Shown piece after piece: positions 25,309 to 34,112 of a stretch of 64,000 nt of DNA. Source of the DNA: Mesorhizobium sp. ZC-5 (GTDB lineage: Bacteria; Pseudomonadota; Alphaproteobacteria; Rhizobiales; Rhizobiaceae); assembly GCF_025753855.1 (NCBI RefSeq), contig NZ_JAOWPT010000003.1:62001-126000 (forward strand). The letters are read 5' to 3'. Within the stretch, counting starts at the first letter, position 1; every line of letters begins with the position of its first letter. The notes beneath the pieces were generated by a model. That model worked only from the letters and a program-made list of their open reading frames with translations. It was not told the DNA's origin and did not search any database. The translations under genes and the position numbers were made by a program.

Positions 25309-26478
25309 TTACCCTGTACCCGCAACCTTCAACTCGAACACGCTCTGCGCCTCGGCAAGTCCCTTGAACGCGTGTGCGCCGAGATCGGAGACCATTTCCG
25401 CCGGCAGTGCGGCGGCGACGTCTTTCGAGCACACTGCCTTTTTCCCAAGCTGCTTGGCGGCCATTTCGAGGCGGCTGACATAGTTCACCGTCGGGCCGAC
25501 GACCGTGAAATCGAGCCGGTCGAGGCTGCCGATATTGCCGTAGACGAGGGGTCCGGCATGCAGTGCGGCGACGAACGGCTTGTCGGAGACGGTGGCTTGC
25601 CCGAACGCCCGGACGACACTGCGGGCGGCGCGCATGCAGGCGTCCTGCCGTCCATGCTCTTCGGCCGGGAAGACCGAGAGCACGCCATCGCCGATGAATT
25701 TGAGCACGTCACCGCCTTCCGACCGTACGGCGTCGACCACGGCCTCGAAATATATCCCCAAGCTGTCGAGTAGCGCTTCCGGCGGCAACCGCTCCGACAG
25801 GCCGGTGAAATCGCGCAGGTCGGTGACCAGTACGGCGGCTTCGATCGCGGTTGTCTGTCCGCGCCGGAAAGCGCCCTTGCCGATACGGCCGGCAGGGCCG
25901 GCGCCGAGATAGACTTCGAGCAGGCTCGCCATCGAATGGCGCATCGCGGCGGGCTCGAGCGCGGCCGCGATTGCCGGCGCCAATGTTTCGATGAACGCCA
26001 ATTCATTGTCGGCAAATCCACCGGGGCGGTCCGTGGTGAAGGCGCCGACCTGAACCGACCCGTCGCCATATTCGATGGGCAAGGCGAGGTAGCCGGTGCT
26101 GCCCCCGGCGGCGACTTCGAACAGCACGGGATGATCGACGCCCTCCACAAGATGTTCCAGCGAATGCTGGAAGCTCGTCCTGGTGACGATGACGTGCTCG
26201 AAAGGGCTGCCCTTGTAGGAATCCGTCGCCAGCATGCCGCGCGGCACGCTGTAGAGTTCCGGCCCTGCCTCGCGGGTCCAGATAACACCCCAGGCGGCGG
26301 TCAGCGGGTTGGCGACCGTCTGGCCGATGCGAACGCGCCGCAGCGGAATGCCGGCGCCGATCAGCCGTTGCGCCAAGCCTGCGACGATTTCTTCCGGAGT
26401 TGCGTGCTGACGGGCGGGGCCGATCAGCCAGGTGGCGATGTTCGCCTGAACCGCGGCGGATTGATCTGTTTTAGCCAC
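25309..26478 (-). CDS. Class III adenylate/guanylate cyclase with N-terminal sensory domain
   Basis: This 389-residue soluble protein begins at GTG behind a GAGGGG. The first ~190 residues resemble a GAF-like sensory domain (EEIVAGLAQRLIGAGIPL, VQVGAFTTDRPGGF). The C-terminal cyclase domain has both metal-binding aspartates (VTDLRDFTGLS and KFIGDGVLSVFP) and HAGPLVYGNIGS with VVGPTVNYVSRLE. It makes cAMP or cGMP; substrate specificity is not certain. It lies opposite to and between ccmH and degP, genes otherwise co-directional, so it looks like an insertion into that block. Confidence 0.88.
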   Translation of the reverse strand: MAKTDQSAAVQANIATWLIGPARQHATPEEIVAGLAQRLIGAGIPLRRVRIGQTVANPLTAAWGVIWTREAGPELYSVPRGMLATDSYKGSPFEHVIVTRTSFQHSLEHLVEGVDHPVLFEVAAGGSTGYLALPIEYGDGSVQVGAFTTDRPGGFADNELAFIETLAPAIAAALEPAAMRHSMASLLEVYLGAGPAGRIGKGAFRRGQTTAIEAAVLVTDLRDFTGLSERLPPEALLDSLGIYFEAVVDAVRSEGGDVLKFIGDGVLSVFPAEEHGRQDACMRAARSVVRAFGQATVSDKPFVAALHAGPLVYGNIGSLDRLDFTVVGPTVNYVSRLEMAAKQLGKKAVCSKDVAAALPAEMVSDLGAHAFKGLAEAQSVFELKVAGTG

Positions 26479-26618
26479 GGCAGGCGCCCCTCAACATTAC
26501 GAAAGTTTCATCAACCGGAAATGGCGCCGTAATGTGACGGCTTCTATCTCTTGTCCCAGAGATGCGGTCCCCGCGCATCCGTTTTGGAATTTCTTCCAGC
26601 GAAGAGGACAACGAGAAT

Positions 26619-28157
26619 ATGTCTACCTCCCCCAATTCCCCGTTCAAGTCCCGCAGCCGCATGATGGCTGCTGCGGCATCCGTCGCGATAGCCGGCGCCA
26701 TCGGCCTCGGCGCTGTCACCACGGGCACGCTTCCCGTATTCGCCGAAGCGGTGCGTGTCGACGGCCCGCAGGCGCCTGGTTTCGCCGACGTCGTGCAGCG
26801 TGTCTCGCCGGCCGTCGTCAGCGTCCGCGTCAAGGCCAAGGTGGAACCTGCGTCCGACGACGGCGCGCAGATGTTCGACTTCCGCGGTCCCGGTTTCGAC
26901 CAGCTCCCCGACGATCACCCGATGAAGCGTTTCTTCCGCGAGTTCCGCGGCGAGGGTGACCAGCGAGGCGACCGTCACGGCCAGTTCAACCGCCGCGAGC
27001 GCGGTCCGCGTCCGGTTTCCCAGGGTTCTGGCTTCTTCATCTCCGAGGACGGCTATCTCGTCACCAACAACCACGTCGTCGAGGGCGGCTCCGAGTTCAC
27101 CGTCGTCATGGATGGTGGTGATGAACTCGACGCCAAGCTGATCGGCACCGATCCGCGTACCGACCTTGCCGTGCTGAAGGTCGATGACAGTCGCAAATTC
27201 ACCTATGTCGACTTCGCCGATGATGCCAAGGTCCGTGTCGGCGACTGGGTCGTCGCCGTCGGCAACCCGTTCGGTCTCGGCGGCACCGTGACCGCCGGCA
27301 TCGTTTCGGCGCGGGGCCGTGATATCGGCGCAGGTCCGTACGACGATTTCATCCAGATCGACGCGGCGGTGAACCGAGGCAATTCGGGTGGCCCGGCCTT
27401 CAACCTCAACGGCGAAGTGGTCGGCATCAACACCGCGATCTTCTCGCCGTCGGGCGGCAATGTCGGCATCGCCTTCGCCATCCCTTCGTCGACCGCCAAG
27501 CAGGTCGTCGGCGATCTGATGAAGGACGGCAGCGTGCAGCGCGGCTTCCTCGGCGTGCAGATCCAGCCCGTCAACACCGATATCGCCGAGTCGCTCGGCC
27601 TGACCGGGACCAAGGGCGCGCTCGTGTCGCAGGCGGAAGCCGACAGCCCGGCCCAGAAAGCCGGCATCGTCGCCGGTGATGTCATTACTGCCGTCGACGG
27701 CAAGGATGTTGCCTCGCCCAAGGAGCTTTCGCGCCTGATCGGCAACATGGCACCCGGCAAGCCGGTCGACATCACGGTGTGGCGCAACGGCAAGGCCGAG
27801 ACCTTCAAGGTGGATCTGGGTGAACTGCCGGGTTCCGACAAGCAGGCCAGCCTCGACCAGAAGGACAGCAGCGCACCTGCCACGGAATCGCTCGAAAGCC
27901 TCGGCCTGACGATCTCGCCGGCCGATGACGGCAAGGGCCTTGTCGTGACCGACGTCGACCCGGACAGCGACGCGGCCGATCGCGGCATCCAGGCGGGCGA
28001 CGTCATCGTGGCGGTGAATTCCAAGGAAGTCTCCGGCTCCGCCGACGTGACCGCAGCCATGGCCGACGCCGCCAAGGCAGGCCGCAAGGCGGTCCTGGTG
28101 CAGGTCACCCGCGACGACACCAGCCGCTTCGTGGCGCTGCCTGTCTCGAAGGGTTGA
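26619..28157 (+). CDS. degP: Periplasmic serine protease DegP/HtrA
   Basis: The ATG at 26619 gives 512 residues, starting with a signal peptide (SRMMAAAASVAIAGAIGLGAV). The catalytic triad is His152 (NNHVVEGG), Asp182 (DPRTDLAVLKV) and Ser256 (RGNSGGPAF), with spacing like E. coli DegP. Two PDZ domains follow, at about residues 290-380 and 410-505. It degrades and refolds misfolded envelope proteins. Its neighbours are the ccm operon and a two-component system, a common rhizobial arrangement. A hairpin follows its stop. Confidence 0.95.
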   Translation: MSTSPNSPFKSRSRMMAAAASVAIAGAIGLGAVTTGTLPVFAEAVRVDGPQAPGFADVVQRVSPAVVSVRVKAKVEPASDDGAQMFDFRGPGFDQLPDDHPMKRFFREFRGEGDQRGDRHGQFNRRERGPRPVSQGSGFFISEDGYLVTNNHVVEGGSEFTVVMDGGDELDAKLIGTDPRTDLAVLKVDDSRKFTYVDFADDAKVRVGDWVVAVGNPFGLGGTVTAGIVSARGRDIGAGPYDDFIQIDAAVNRGNSGGPAFNLNGEVVGINTAIFSPSGGNVGIAFAIPSSTAKQVVGDLMKDGSVQRGFLGVQIQPVNTDIAESLGLTGTKGALVSQAEADSPAQKAGIVAGDVITAVDGKDVASPKELSRLIGNMAPGKPVDITVWRNGKAETFKVDLGELPGSDKQASLDQKDSSAPATESLESLGLTISPADDGKGLVVTDVDPDSDAADRGIQAGDVIVAVNSKEVSGSADVTAAMADAAKAGRKAVLVQVTRDDTSRFVALPVSKG

Positions 28158-28167
28158 GTACTTCTCT

Positions 28168-28206
28168 CGGGCCGACGGTGTAAACACCCCCAATTCCGTC
28201 GGCCCG
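28168..28206 (+). terminator. Hairpin downstream of degP
   Basis: A perfect 11-bp stem, CGGGCCGACGG at 28168-28178 with CCGTCGGCCCG at 28196-28206, encloses a 17-nt loop. It starts eleven bases after the degP stop. There is no U-tract, so it may be a partial terminator or mRNA-stabilising structure between degP and the two-component genes. Confidence 0.6.
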
Positions 28207-28385
28207 GAGGAGGCAGGAGCCGGAGCGTAAAGTAATCCGGTTCCGGCGGCAGCGGGCTCCCATCGCCTGCTGCCGTATTTTTGTTCCGCTGCGCCGCACG
28301 TCCCGACGGATGCAAGATCGCCGCAACGACTTTGAAAACGCGCATGATGCTTCCGATTTCGGACAATGCGCCAGGAGGGCAGTTC

Positions 28386-29102
28386 ATGGACTCCGCACCA
28401 GGAAAAGATTTCGCGTATAAGACAGCCATGAAGATTCTGGTCATCGAAGACGACCGCGAGGCGGCGGACTATCTGCAGAAGGCCTTGTCCGAGGCCGGTC
28501 ATACGGCCCATCTCGCCGCCGATGGCGAGACCGGTTTCGCGATTGCCGATTCCAGCGACTATGATGTGCTGGTGGTCGATCGCATGCTGCCGCGCCGCGA
28601 TGGCCTTTCGGTCATCGCCGAGTTGCGTTCTCACGGCAACAAGACGCCCGTGCTGATCCTTTCGGCGCTTGGTGAAGTGGATGACCGGGTCACCGGCCTG
28701 CGCGCCGGCGGCGATGACTACCTCACCAAGCCCTACGCATTTTCCGAACTTCTGGCGCGCGTCGAAGTGCTCAACCGGCGCGCCGGTACCAAGGAGGTGG
28801 AGACGGTCTATCGCAGCGGCGATCTCGAACTCGACCGGCTGTCCCACACCGTTCGCCGGGCCGGCAAGGAGATCACGCTGCAGCCACGCGAGTTCCGCTT
28901 GCTCGAATATCTGATGCGGCACGCCGGCCAGGTCGTCACCCGCACGATGCTGCTCGAAAACGTCTGGGACTACCATTTCGACCCGCAGACCAATGTCATC
29001 GACGTCCACGTCTCGCGCCTGCGCGGCAAGATCGAGAAAGGCTTCGACAGCCCCGTCCTGCATACGGTGAGAGGTGCCGGTTACATGCTGAAAGCCGGCT
29101 GA
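28386..29102 (+). CDS. OmpR-family response regulator downstream of degP
   Basis: The frame opens at 28281. The ATG at 28386 is preferred because AGGAGG lies seven bases upstream, giving 238 residues; the ATG at 28428 would give the usual 224-residue core but has no ribosome binding site. The receiver has VIEDDRE, the phosphoacceptor in VVDRMLPRRDG (Asp65 with this start) and LTKPYAFSELLARV. The C-terminus is an OmpR winged helix (LQPREFRLLEYLMRHAG, VHVSRLRGKIEKGF). The partner kinase overlaps by one base. The link to degP suggests envelope stress sensing, which is inference. Confidence 0.88.
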   Translation: MDSAPGKDFAYKTAMKILVIEDDREAADYLQKALSEAGHTAHLAADGETGFAIADSSDYDVLVVDRMLPRRDGLSVIAELRSHGNKTPVLILSALGEVDDRVTGLRAGGDDYLTKPYAFSELLARVEVLNRRAGTKEVETVYRSGDLELDRLSHTVRRAGKEITLQPREFRLLEYLMRHAGQVVTRTMLLENVWDYHFDPQTNVIDVHVSRLRGKIEKGFDSPVLHTVRGAGYMLKAG

Positions 29103-30550
29103 TGCTCGCCAGGCTGACCGCGATGATGCGAACGACGGCGGCGCGGCTTTCCGCACTTTATCTGCTGTTGTTCGCCGTCTGCGCGGTGGTGCTGGTTTTT
29201 TACATGACCTCGTTGTCGGCGCGCATGCTGACCGGCCAGACGATGGAAACGATCAATGAAGAGGTGCAGGGACTGGGGTTGGCCTATCAGCGCGGCGGCC
29301 TGCCGCTGCTGGTGCGGACCATCGAGCGCCGGGCGCGGCAGCCTGGCGCCAACCTTTATCTGATAGCCGATCCCAACGGCCGTATCCTTTCCGGCAATGT
29401 CGAGAGCCTCGATGCCGGCGTGCTCGAAATCGATGGCTGGACCGAGCGGCCCTTTGCCTATCAGCGGTTCGGCGAGGGCAGTGGCGAGCGCAACCGGGCT
29501 GCGCTGGAGCCGGGTGCACGGCCGCTCGACGCCCGCCACAACGCGATCGCCGTGGTTCTACGCCTGCCCAACCAGATGATCATGCTCGTTGGCCGCGATC
29601 TCGGCGAGCCGGAGCGGTTCAAGGTCGTCGTGCAGCGCGCTCTGATGTTTGCGCTCGGCATGATGTGCCTTGGTGCGCTGCTGATCTGGTTTTTCGTCGG
29701 CCGCCGCGCCCTGAAACGGATCGACAGCGTGTCGGAAGCCAGCGCCCGCATCATGGAAGGCGACCTGACGCGCCGCCTGCCGGTCACCGGGGCGGGCGAT
29801 GAATTCGACCGCCTGTCGGAAAACCTCAACGCCATGCTGGGCCGCATCGGTACCCTGAACGAGGGACTGCGGCAGGTTTCCGACAACATCGCGCATGATT
29901 TGAAAACGCCGCTTACCAGGTTGCGCAACCGCGCCGAGGCTGCACTGGCGGGTAAACGCAAGCCGGTGGAATATCGCGAGGCGCTGGAGGCGACGATTGC
30001 CGAATCCGACCAACTCATCCGCACCTTCAACGCCATCCTGATGATTTCGCGGCTCGAGGCCGGCTATTCGGCCGAGTCGGTGACCAAGGTCGATCTGGCC
30101 GATGCCGTGCGCGACGTCGTGGAACTTTACGAGCCGGCCGCCGAAGACGTCGGCGTCGCCCTCGAGGCTTCAGTCGACGGTTCGTTCGTCGTCGACGGCA
30201 ATCGCGAGCTGATCGGCCAGGCGCTCTCCAACGTCGTCGACAACGCGATAAAATATTCGGCCGGCGCGTCGGAAAACCCGCGCGTGATCGTATCGCTCGA
30301 AAAAACGGGAAACGAGATCCGGCTCCAGATCTCGGACAACGGGCCGGGCATCCCGGATGAGGCCGACCGCCAGCGCGCCACCGAACGGTTCGTGCGGCTG
30401 GAGGAAAGCCGCTCGCAGCCGGGGTCGGGCCTTGGCCTGAGCCTCGCCAAGGCAATCGTGCGTTTCCATGGCGGGCAGCTTGATCTTTCCGCCAATGATC
30501 CGGGATTATCCGTCACCATGGTGTTTCCCGACATGAAAGGCGGCGGATGA
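29102..30550 (+). CDS. Sensor histidine kinase paired with the degP-linked regulator
   Basis: The 482-residue kinase has transmembrane segments at about residues 17-37 and 180-200, a periplasmic domain between them, a HAMP domain, the phosphoacceptor box DNIAHDLKTPLTRLRNR (His265) and ATPase boxes NVVDNAIKYS, DNGPGIPDEAD and GSGLGLSLAKAIV. The start overlaps the regulator stop by one base (TGATG), and the end overlaps glnE by four bases, so the three genes form a coupled unit. The signal sensed is unknown. Confidence 0.9.
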   Translation: MLARLTAMMRTTAARLSALYLLLFAVCAVVLVFYMTSLSARMLTGQTMETINEEVQGLGLAYQRGGLPLLVRTIERRARQPGANLYLIADPNGRILSGNVESLDAGVLEIDGWTERPFAYQRFGEGSGERNRAALEPGARPLDARHNAIAVVLRLPNQMIMLVGRDLGEPERFKVVVQRALMFALGMMCLGALLIWFFVGRRALKRIDSVSEASARIMEGDLTRRLPVTGAGDEFDRLSENLNAMLGRIGTLNEGLRQVSDNIAHDLKTPLTRLRNRAEAALAGKRKPVEYREALEATIAESDQLIRTFNAILMISRLEAGYSAESVTKVDLADAVRDVVELYEPAAEDVGVALEASVDGSFVVDGNRELIGQALSNVVDNAIKYSAGASENPRVIVSLEKTGNEIRLQISDNGPGIPDEADRQRATERFVRLEESRSQPGSGLGLSLAKAIVRFHGGQLDLSANDPGLSVTMVFPDMKGGG

Positions 30551-33519
30551 CGGCGGCTTCGGCGAAGGTGAAGAAAAAACAGTCGAGCGGCGGCTGGTTC
30601 GATACGCCGCCGCGAAAACTCGTCCCGCTCGATGCCGACGACGCCCGTCAGGAACTGGCCGATCTGGCGGAAGCCGCAAGAGACGGGGGGCTGCCGCGTC
30701 TGGCAAAACTTCTGGCCGGAAAAAGCGCGGCGGCCAACTTCCTTGGAGCGGTCTTTGATCTGTCGCCGTTCATGCGTGATTGCGCGCGCCGCCAGCCCGA
30801 GATTCTCGACCGGCTGCTCGATCTTTCCATCGATGACCGCCTGGCGACGATACTTCAGGCGATCAGGAAATGCTGTGTCGGGGCCGAGGTCTCCGAAGCG
30901 AGCCTGATGAAGGATCTGCGTACCCTGAAGACCGAGGCGCATTTTCTGATCGCGCTTGCCGATCTCGCGGGCGAGGCGACCACCGAGAGGACGGTCAGGC
31001 GGTTGTCGGACCTGGCAGATGCCTGTGTCGGCGCTGCCGTCGATTTCCTGCTCGGCGACGCGGATAGCCAAGGCAAGCTGAAACTGCCGGACCCGAAGCG
31101 CCCGGCTACAGGCTCCGGCTGGATCATTCTCGGCATGGGCAAGCTCGGCGCGCATGAACTCAATTTTTCGTCGGACATCGACCTGATCGTCTTTGTCGAT
31201 CCGCATGCACCGGCGATCCCCGATCCGTTCGAATCCGTCGATCTGTTCGCCAAGTTGACGCGCCGCCTCGTGCGCATCCTGCAGGATCGCACCGAGCACG
31301 GTTATGTCTTCCGCACCGATTTGCGTCTGCGCCCCGATCCCGGTTCGACGCCGCTGGCGATCCCGGTCGAGGCGGCGCTGAACTACTACGAGGGCCGCGG
31401 CCAGAACTGGGAACGCGCCGCGATGATCAAGGCGCGCCCGGTCGCCGGCGACATCAAGGCGGGCGAAGCATTCCTCAAGGAATTGCAGCCTTATGTCTGG
31501 CGCAAATACATGGACTACGCGGCGATCGCGGACGTGCATTCGATCAAGCGACAGATCCACGCCCACAGGGGGCACGGCGAAATCGCCGTCAAGGGCCACA
31601 ATGTGAAGCTCGGCCGCGGCGGCATCCGCGAGATCGAGTTCTTCGTGCAGACGCAGCAGCTGATCGCCGGCGGCCGCTTTCGGGAATTGCGGGGACGCGA
31701 GACGGTGCCGATGCTTGGCGAACTGGCGTCGCACGGCTGGATCACAGCCGATGCGCGCGACGCGCTGGCCGCCCAGTACTGGTTCCTGCGCAGCGTCGAG
31801 CACGCGATCCAGATGGTGGCCGACGAGCAGACACACACACTGCCGGAAGACGACGAGGGCATCGAGCGCATCGCCAGGATCCTGGGCTTCGCCAGCGGCG
31901 AGGAATTTGCCACCGCGTTCCGCAAGTCGCTGCAACTGGTCGAACGTCACTATGCCGCGCTGTTCGAGACCGCCCCGCAGCTTTCCGGCGATGTCGGCAA
32001 TCTCGTGTTCACAGGCGATGTCGACGATCCCGACACGTTGCAGACGCTTGCCAATCTCGGCTTCCAGCGGCCGAGCGACATCTGCCGCGTCATTCGTGGC
32101 TGGCATTTCGGCCGCTATCGCGCCACGCAATCGGCCGAGGCGCGCGAGCGGCTGACCGAACTGACGCCGGCGCTGCTTGGCGCTTTCGGGCAGACGAAAC
32201 GGGCCGACGAGGCGCTGCTGCGCTTCGACGAATTCCTTGCCGGGCTGCCGGCGGGCATCCAGCTTTTCTCGCTGCTGCAATCCAACCCGGCACTTTTGAA
32301 GCTGCTGGCGACGATCATGGGTACCGCACCGAGGCTGGCCGCCATCATCACCCGGCGGCCGCATGTCTTCGACGGGCTGCTCGATCCGCTGCTTTTGTCG
32401 GAATTGCCGGACCGGGCCTATCTTGCGGGGCGGCTTTCGGCGTTTCTCGACAGCGCCGTGCTCTACGAGGATATCCTCGACCGGCTGCGCATCTTTGCCG
32501 CGGAGCAGAAATTCCTGATCGGCGTGCGGCTGCTTACCGGATCGATCGACGCGGCGCGCGCCGGCACGGCGTTCTCGGACCTCGCCGACCTGACGATCGG
32601 TTCGGCGCTCGACGCGGTTTCAGCGGAATTCGCCGTCAGGCACGGCAAGGTGCCGGGGGGCAGGGCGGTCATCCTCGGGATGGGCAAGCTTGGCAGCCGC
32701 GAGCTGACGGCCGGCTCCGACGTCGACCTGATCCTGCTCTACGATCACGACGAGGATGCCGACGAGTCCGACGGCGAAAAGCCGATGGCGCCCTCCCATT
32801 ACTACTCGCGGCTGACGCAGCGCCTGATCGCCGCGGTATCCGCGCCGACCGCGGAAGGGGTACTCTACGAACTGGACCTCAGGCTGCGGCCTTCCGGAAA
32901 CAAGGGGCCGGTGGCGACGCATTTCTCGGCCTTCAGCAAATACCAGCGCAACGACGCGTGGACCTGGGAACACATGGCGCTGACGCGGGCGCGGCCGGTC
33001 GCGGGAGACCCAGGCCTTGTCGACGTCCTGGAGGAGGAGATCGAGGCTATCCTGGCGCTGCCGCGAGACCGAGTGAAGCTCGCCAGGGAAGCGGCGGACA
33101 TGCGCGCGCTGATCGAGAAAGAAAAGCCGCCGCATGACAAATGGGACCTGAAACTCATCCCAGGCGGACTGATCGATCTCGAGTTCATCGCGCAGTGTGC
33201 CGTCCTGGCCGGGCAGGTTTCGGGCAAGCAGCGGACGACCTCGACACAAGAAATTCTGGCGCGGCTTGCGCCCGAGATTGCCGATGCCCATGTGAGGCAG
33301 GAGCTTGTCGAAGCCCATGCGCTTTTTTCGGCGCTGACGCAGATGATCAGGCTGTGCCTGACGGGCGCGTTCGAACCGGATGACGTTCCGCCAGGTCTTT
33401 CCGACCTGCTTCTGGGGACGACGGACCTTCCTGATTTTCGCGTGCTGGAGGCACATGTTCAGGAGACGGCGCGGAAGGTGCGAAGCGATTTCGACCTTCT
33501 GCTACGTGGGAAGCAGTAA
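30547..33519 (+). CDS. glnE: Glutamine synthetase adenylyltransferase/deadenylase GlnE
   Basis: The 990-residue protein contains two nucleotidyltransferase domains, each with the GMGKLG signature and acidic metal sites: GMGKLGAHELNFSSDIDLIVF near residue 200 and GMGKLGSRELTAGSDVDLILL near residue 720. The N-terminal domain removes AMP from, and the C-terminal domain adds AMP to, glutamine synthetase in response to PII proteins. Length and architecture are normal. Its ATG overlaps the upstream kinase stop, an unusual coupling of nitrogen control to a sensor kinase operon. Confidence 0.96.
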   Translation: MTAASAKVKKKQSSGGWFDTPPRKLVPLDADDARQELADLAEAARDGGLPRLAKLLAGKSAAANFLGAVFDLSPFMRDCARRQPEILDRLLDLSIDDRLATILQAIRKCCVGAEVSEASLMKDLRTLKTEAHFLIALADLAGEATTERTVRRLSDLADACVGAAVDFLLGDADSQGKLKLPDPKRPATGSGWIILGMGKLGAHELNFSSDIDLIVFVDPHAPAIPDPFESVDLFAKLTRRLVRILQDRTEHGYVFRTDLRLRPDPGSTPLAIPVEAALNYYEGRGQNWERAAMIKARPVAGDIKAGEAFLKELQPYVWRKYMDYAAIADVHSIKRQIHAHRGHGEIAVKGHNVKLGRGGIREIEFFVQTQQLIAGGRFRELRGRETVPMLGELASHGWITADARDALAAQYWFLRSVEHAIQMVADEQTHTLPEDDEGIERIARILGFASGEEFATAFRKSLQLVERHYAALFETAPQLSGDVGNLVFTGDVDDPDTLQTLANLGFQRPSDICRVIRGWHFGRYRATQSAEARERLTELTPALLGAFGQTKRADEALLRFDEFLAGLPAGIQLFSLLQSNPALLKLLATIMGTAPRLAAIITRRPHVFDGLLDPLLLSELPDRAYLAGRLSAFLDSAVLYEDILDRLRIFAAEQKFLIGVRLLTGSIDAARAGTAFSDLADLTIGSALDAVSAEFAVRHGKVPGGRAVILGMGKLGSRELTAGSDVDLILLYDHDEDADESDGEKPMAPSHYYSRLTQRLIAAVSAPTAEGVLYELDLRLRPSGNKGPVATHFSAFSKYQRNDAWTWEHMALTRARPVAGDPGLVDVLEEEIEAILALPRDRVKLAREAADMRALIEKEKPPHDKWDLKLIPGGLIDLEFIAQCAVLAGQVSGKQRTTSTQEILARLAPEIADAHVRQELVEAHALFSALTQMIRLCLTGAFEPDDVPPGLSDLLLGTTDLPDFRVLEAHVQETARKVRSDFDLLLRGKQ

Positions 33520-33588
33520 TGCCGGCGATGGGAAGCCGGGTTGGTGTTTCCAATTGCATCGGGGGTACGGTGCAACGAGGAGAAGACA

Positions 33589-34029
33589 ATGAAGAAGTCG
33601 ACCAAGATCGCCCTTACCTTTCTCGCCATTGCAGGTGCCGCGGGATCCACGGCCTTTGCCGCGGATCGCGACGGCCGGCGTGATGGACGCCAGGGTATGC
33701 GCTTCGAGCGGGCGGACGCCGATTCAAGCGGCGACGTCACGTTCGAGGAGTTCGCCGCGGCGATGAAAAATCGCATCGGCAACGCCGACGCCGACAAGGA
33801 CGGCAAGATGACCGTCGGCGAGATCGCGTCGGAAATCGAACGCATGCGCGCCGAACGGATGGCGCGTCGGATCGTCCAGCGTTTCGATACGGACGGCGAC
33901 GGCGCGCTGACGACTGCCGAGATCGAATCGCGGCAGAAAAAGAGGTTCGCGCTGTTGGACCGCAACGACGACGGCAAGATCGTCAAGGAAGAGATGCCCC
34001 GCCGCTGGCAAGGGCGTCAGGGCAAGTAA
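33589..34029 (+). CDS. Exported EF-hand protein
   Basis: The ATG at 33589 is preceded by GAGGAG and begins a signal peptide (MKKSTKIALTFLAIAGAAGSTAFAA), giving 146 residues. Four EF-hand loops are visible: DADSSGDVTFEE, DADKDGKMTVGE, DTDGDGALTTAE and DRNDDGKIVKEE. It should bind Ca2+ in the periplasm, as calmodulin-like proteins of rhizobia do. No partner is evident. A hairpin separates it from the convergent PleC-like gene. Confidence 0.88.
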   Translation: MKKSTKIALTFLAIAGAAGSTAFAADRDGRRDGRQGMRFERADADSSGDVTFEEFAAAMKNRIGNADADKDGKMTVGEIASEIERMRAERMARRIVQRFDTDGDGALTTAEIESRQKKRFALLDRNDDGKIVKEEMPRRWQGRQGK

Positions 34030-34044
34030 CAGCCCCGAAACGGC

Positions 34045-34074
34045 TTCTCCCGTCTTTTGATGGAGACGGGAGAA
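34045..34074. terminator. Bidirectional hairpin between convergent genes
   Basis: A perfect 10-bp stem TTCTCCCGTC / GACGGGAGAA with a 10-nt loop lies between the stop of the EF-hand gene and the 3' end of the PleC-like gene. There is no long U-tract on either side. Its position between convergent genes makes a two-way terminator likely. Confidence 0.65.
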
Positions 34075-34112
34075 CGCGCACTGCCCAGCGAGCAAGGCGG
34101 CCAAACCTTGGG

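Noticed and set aside
26544-29156. An 870-codon minus-strand frame opposite degP and the response regulator.
   Set aside because: It spans two genuine genes and their intergenic region, has no domain and starts and ends without ribosome binding site; it is a high-GC antisense artefact.
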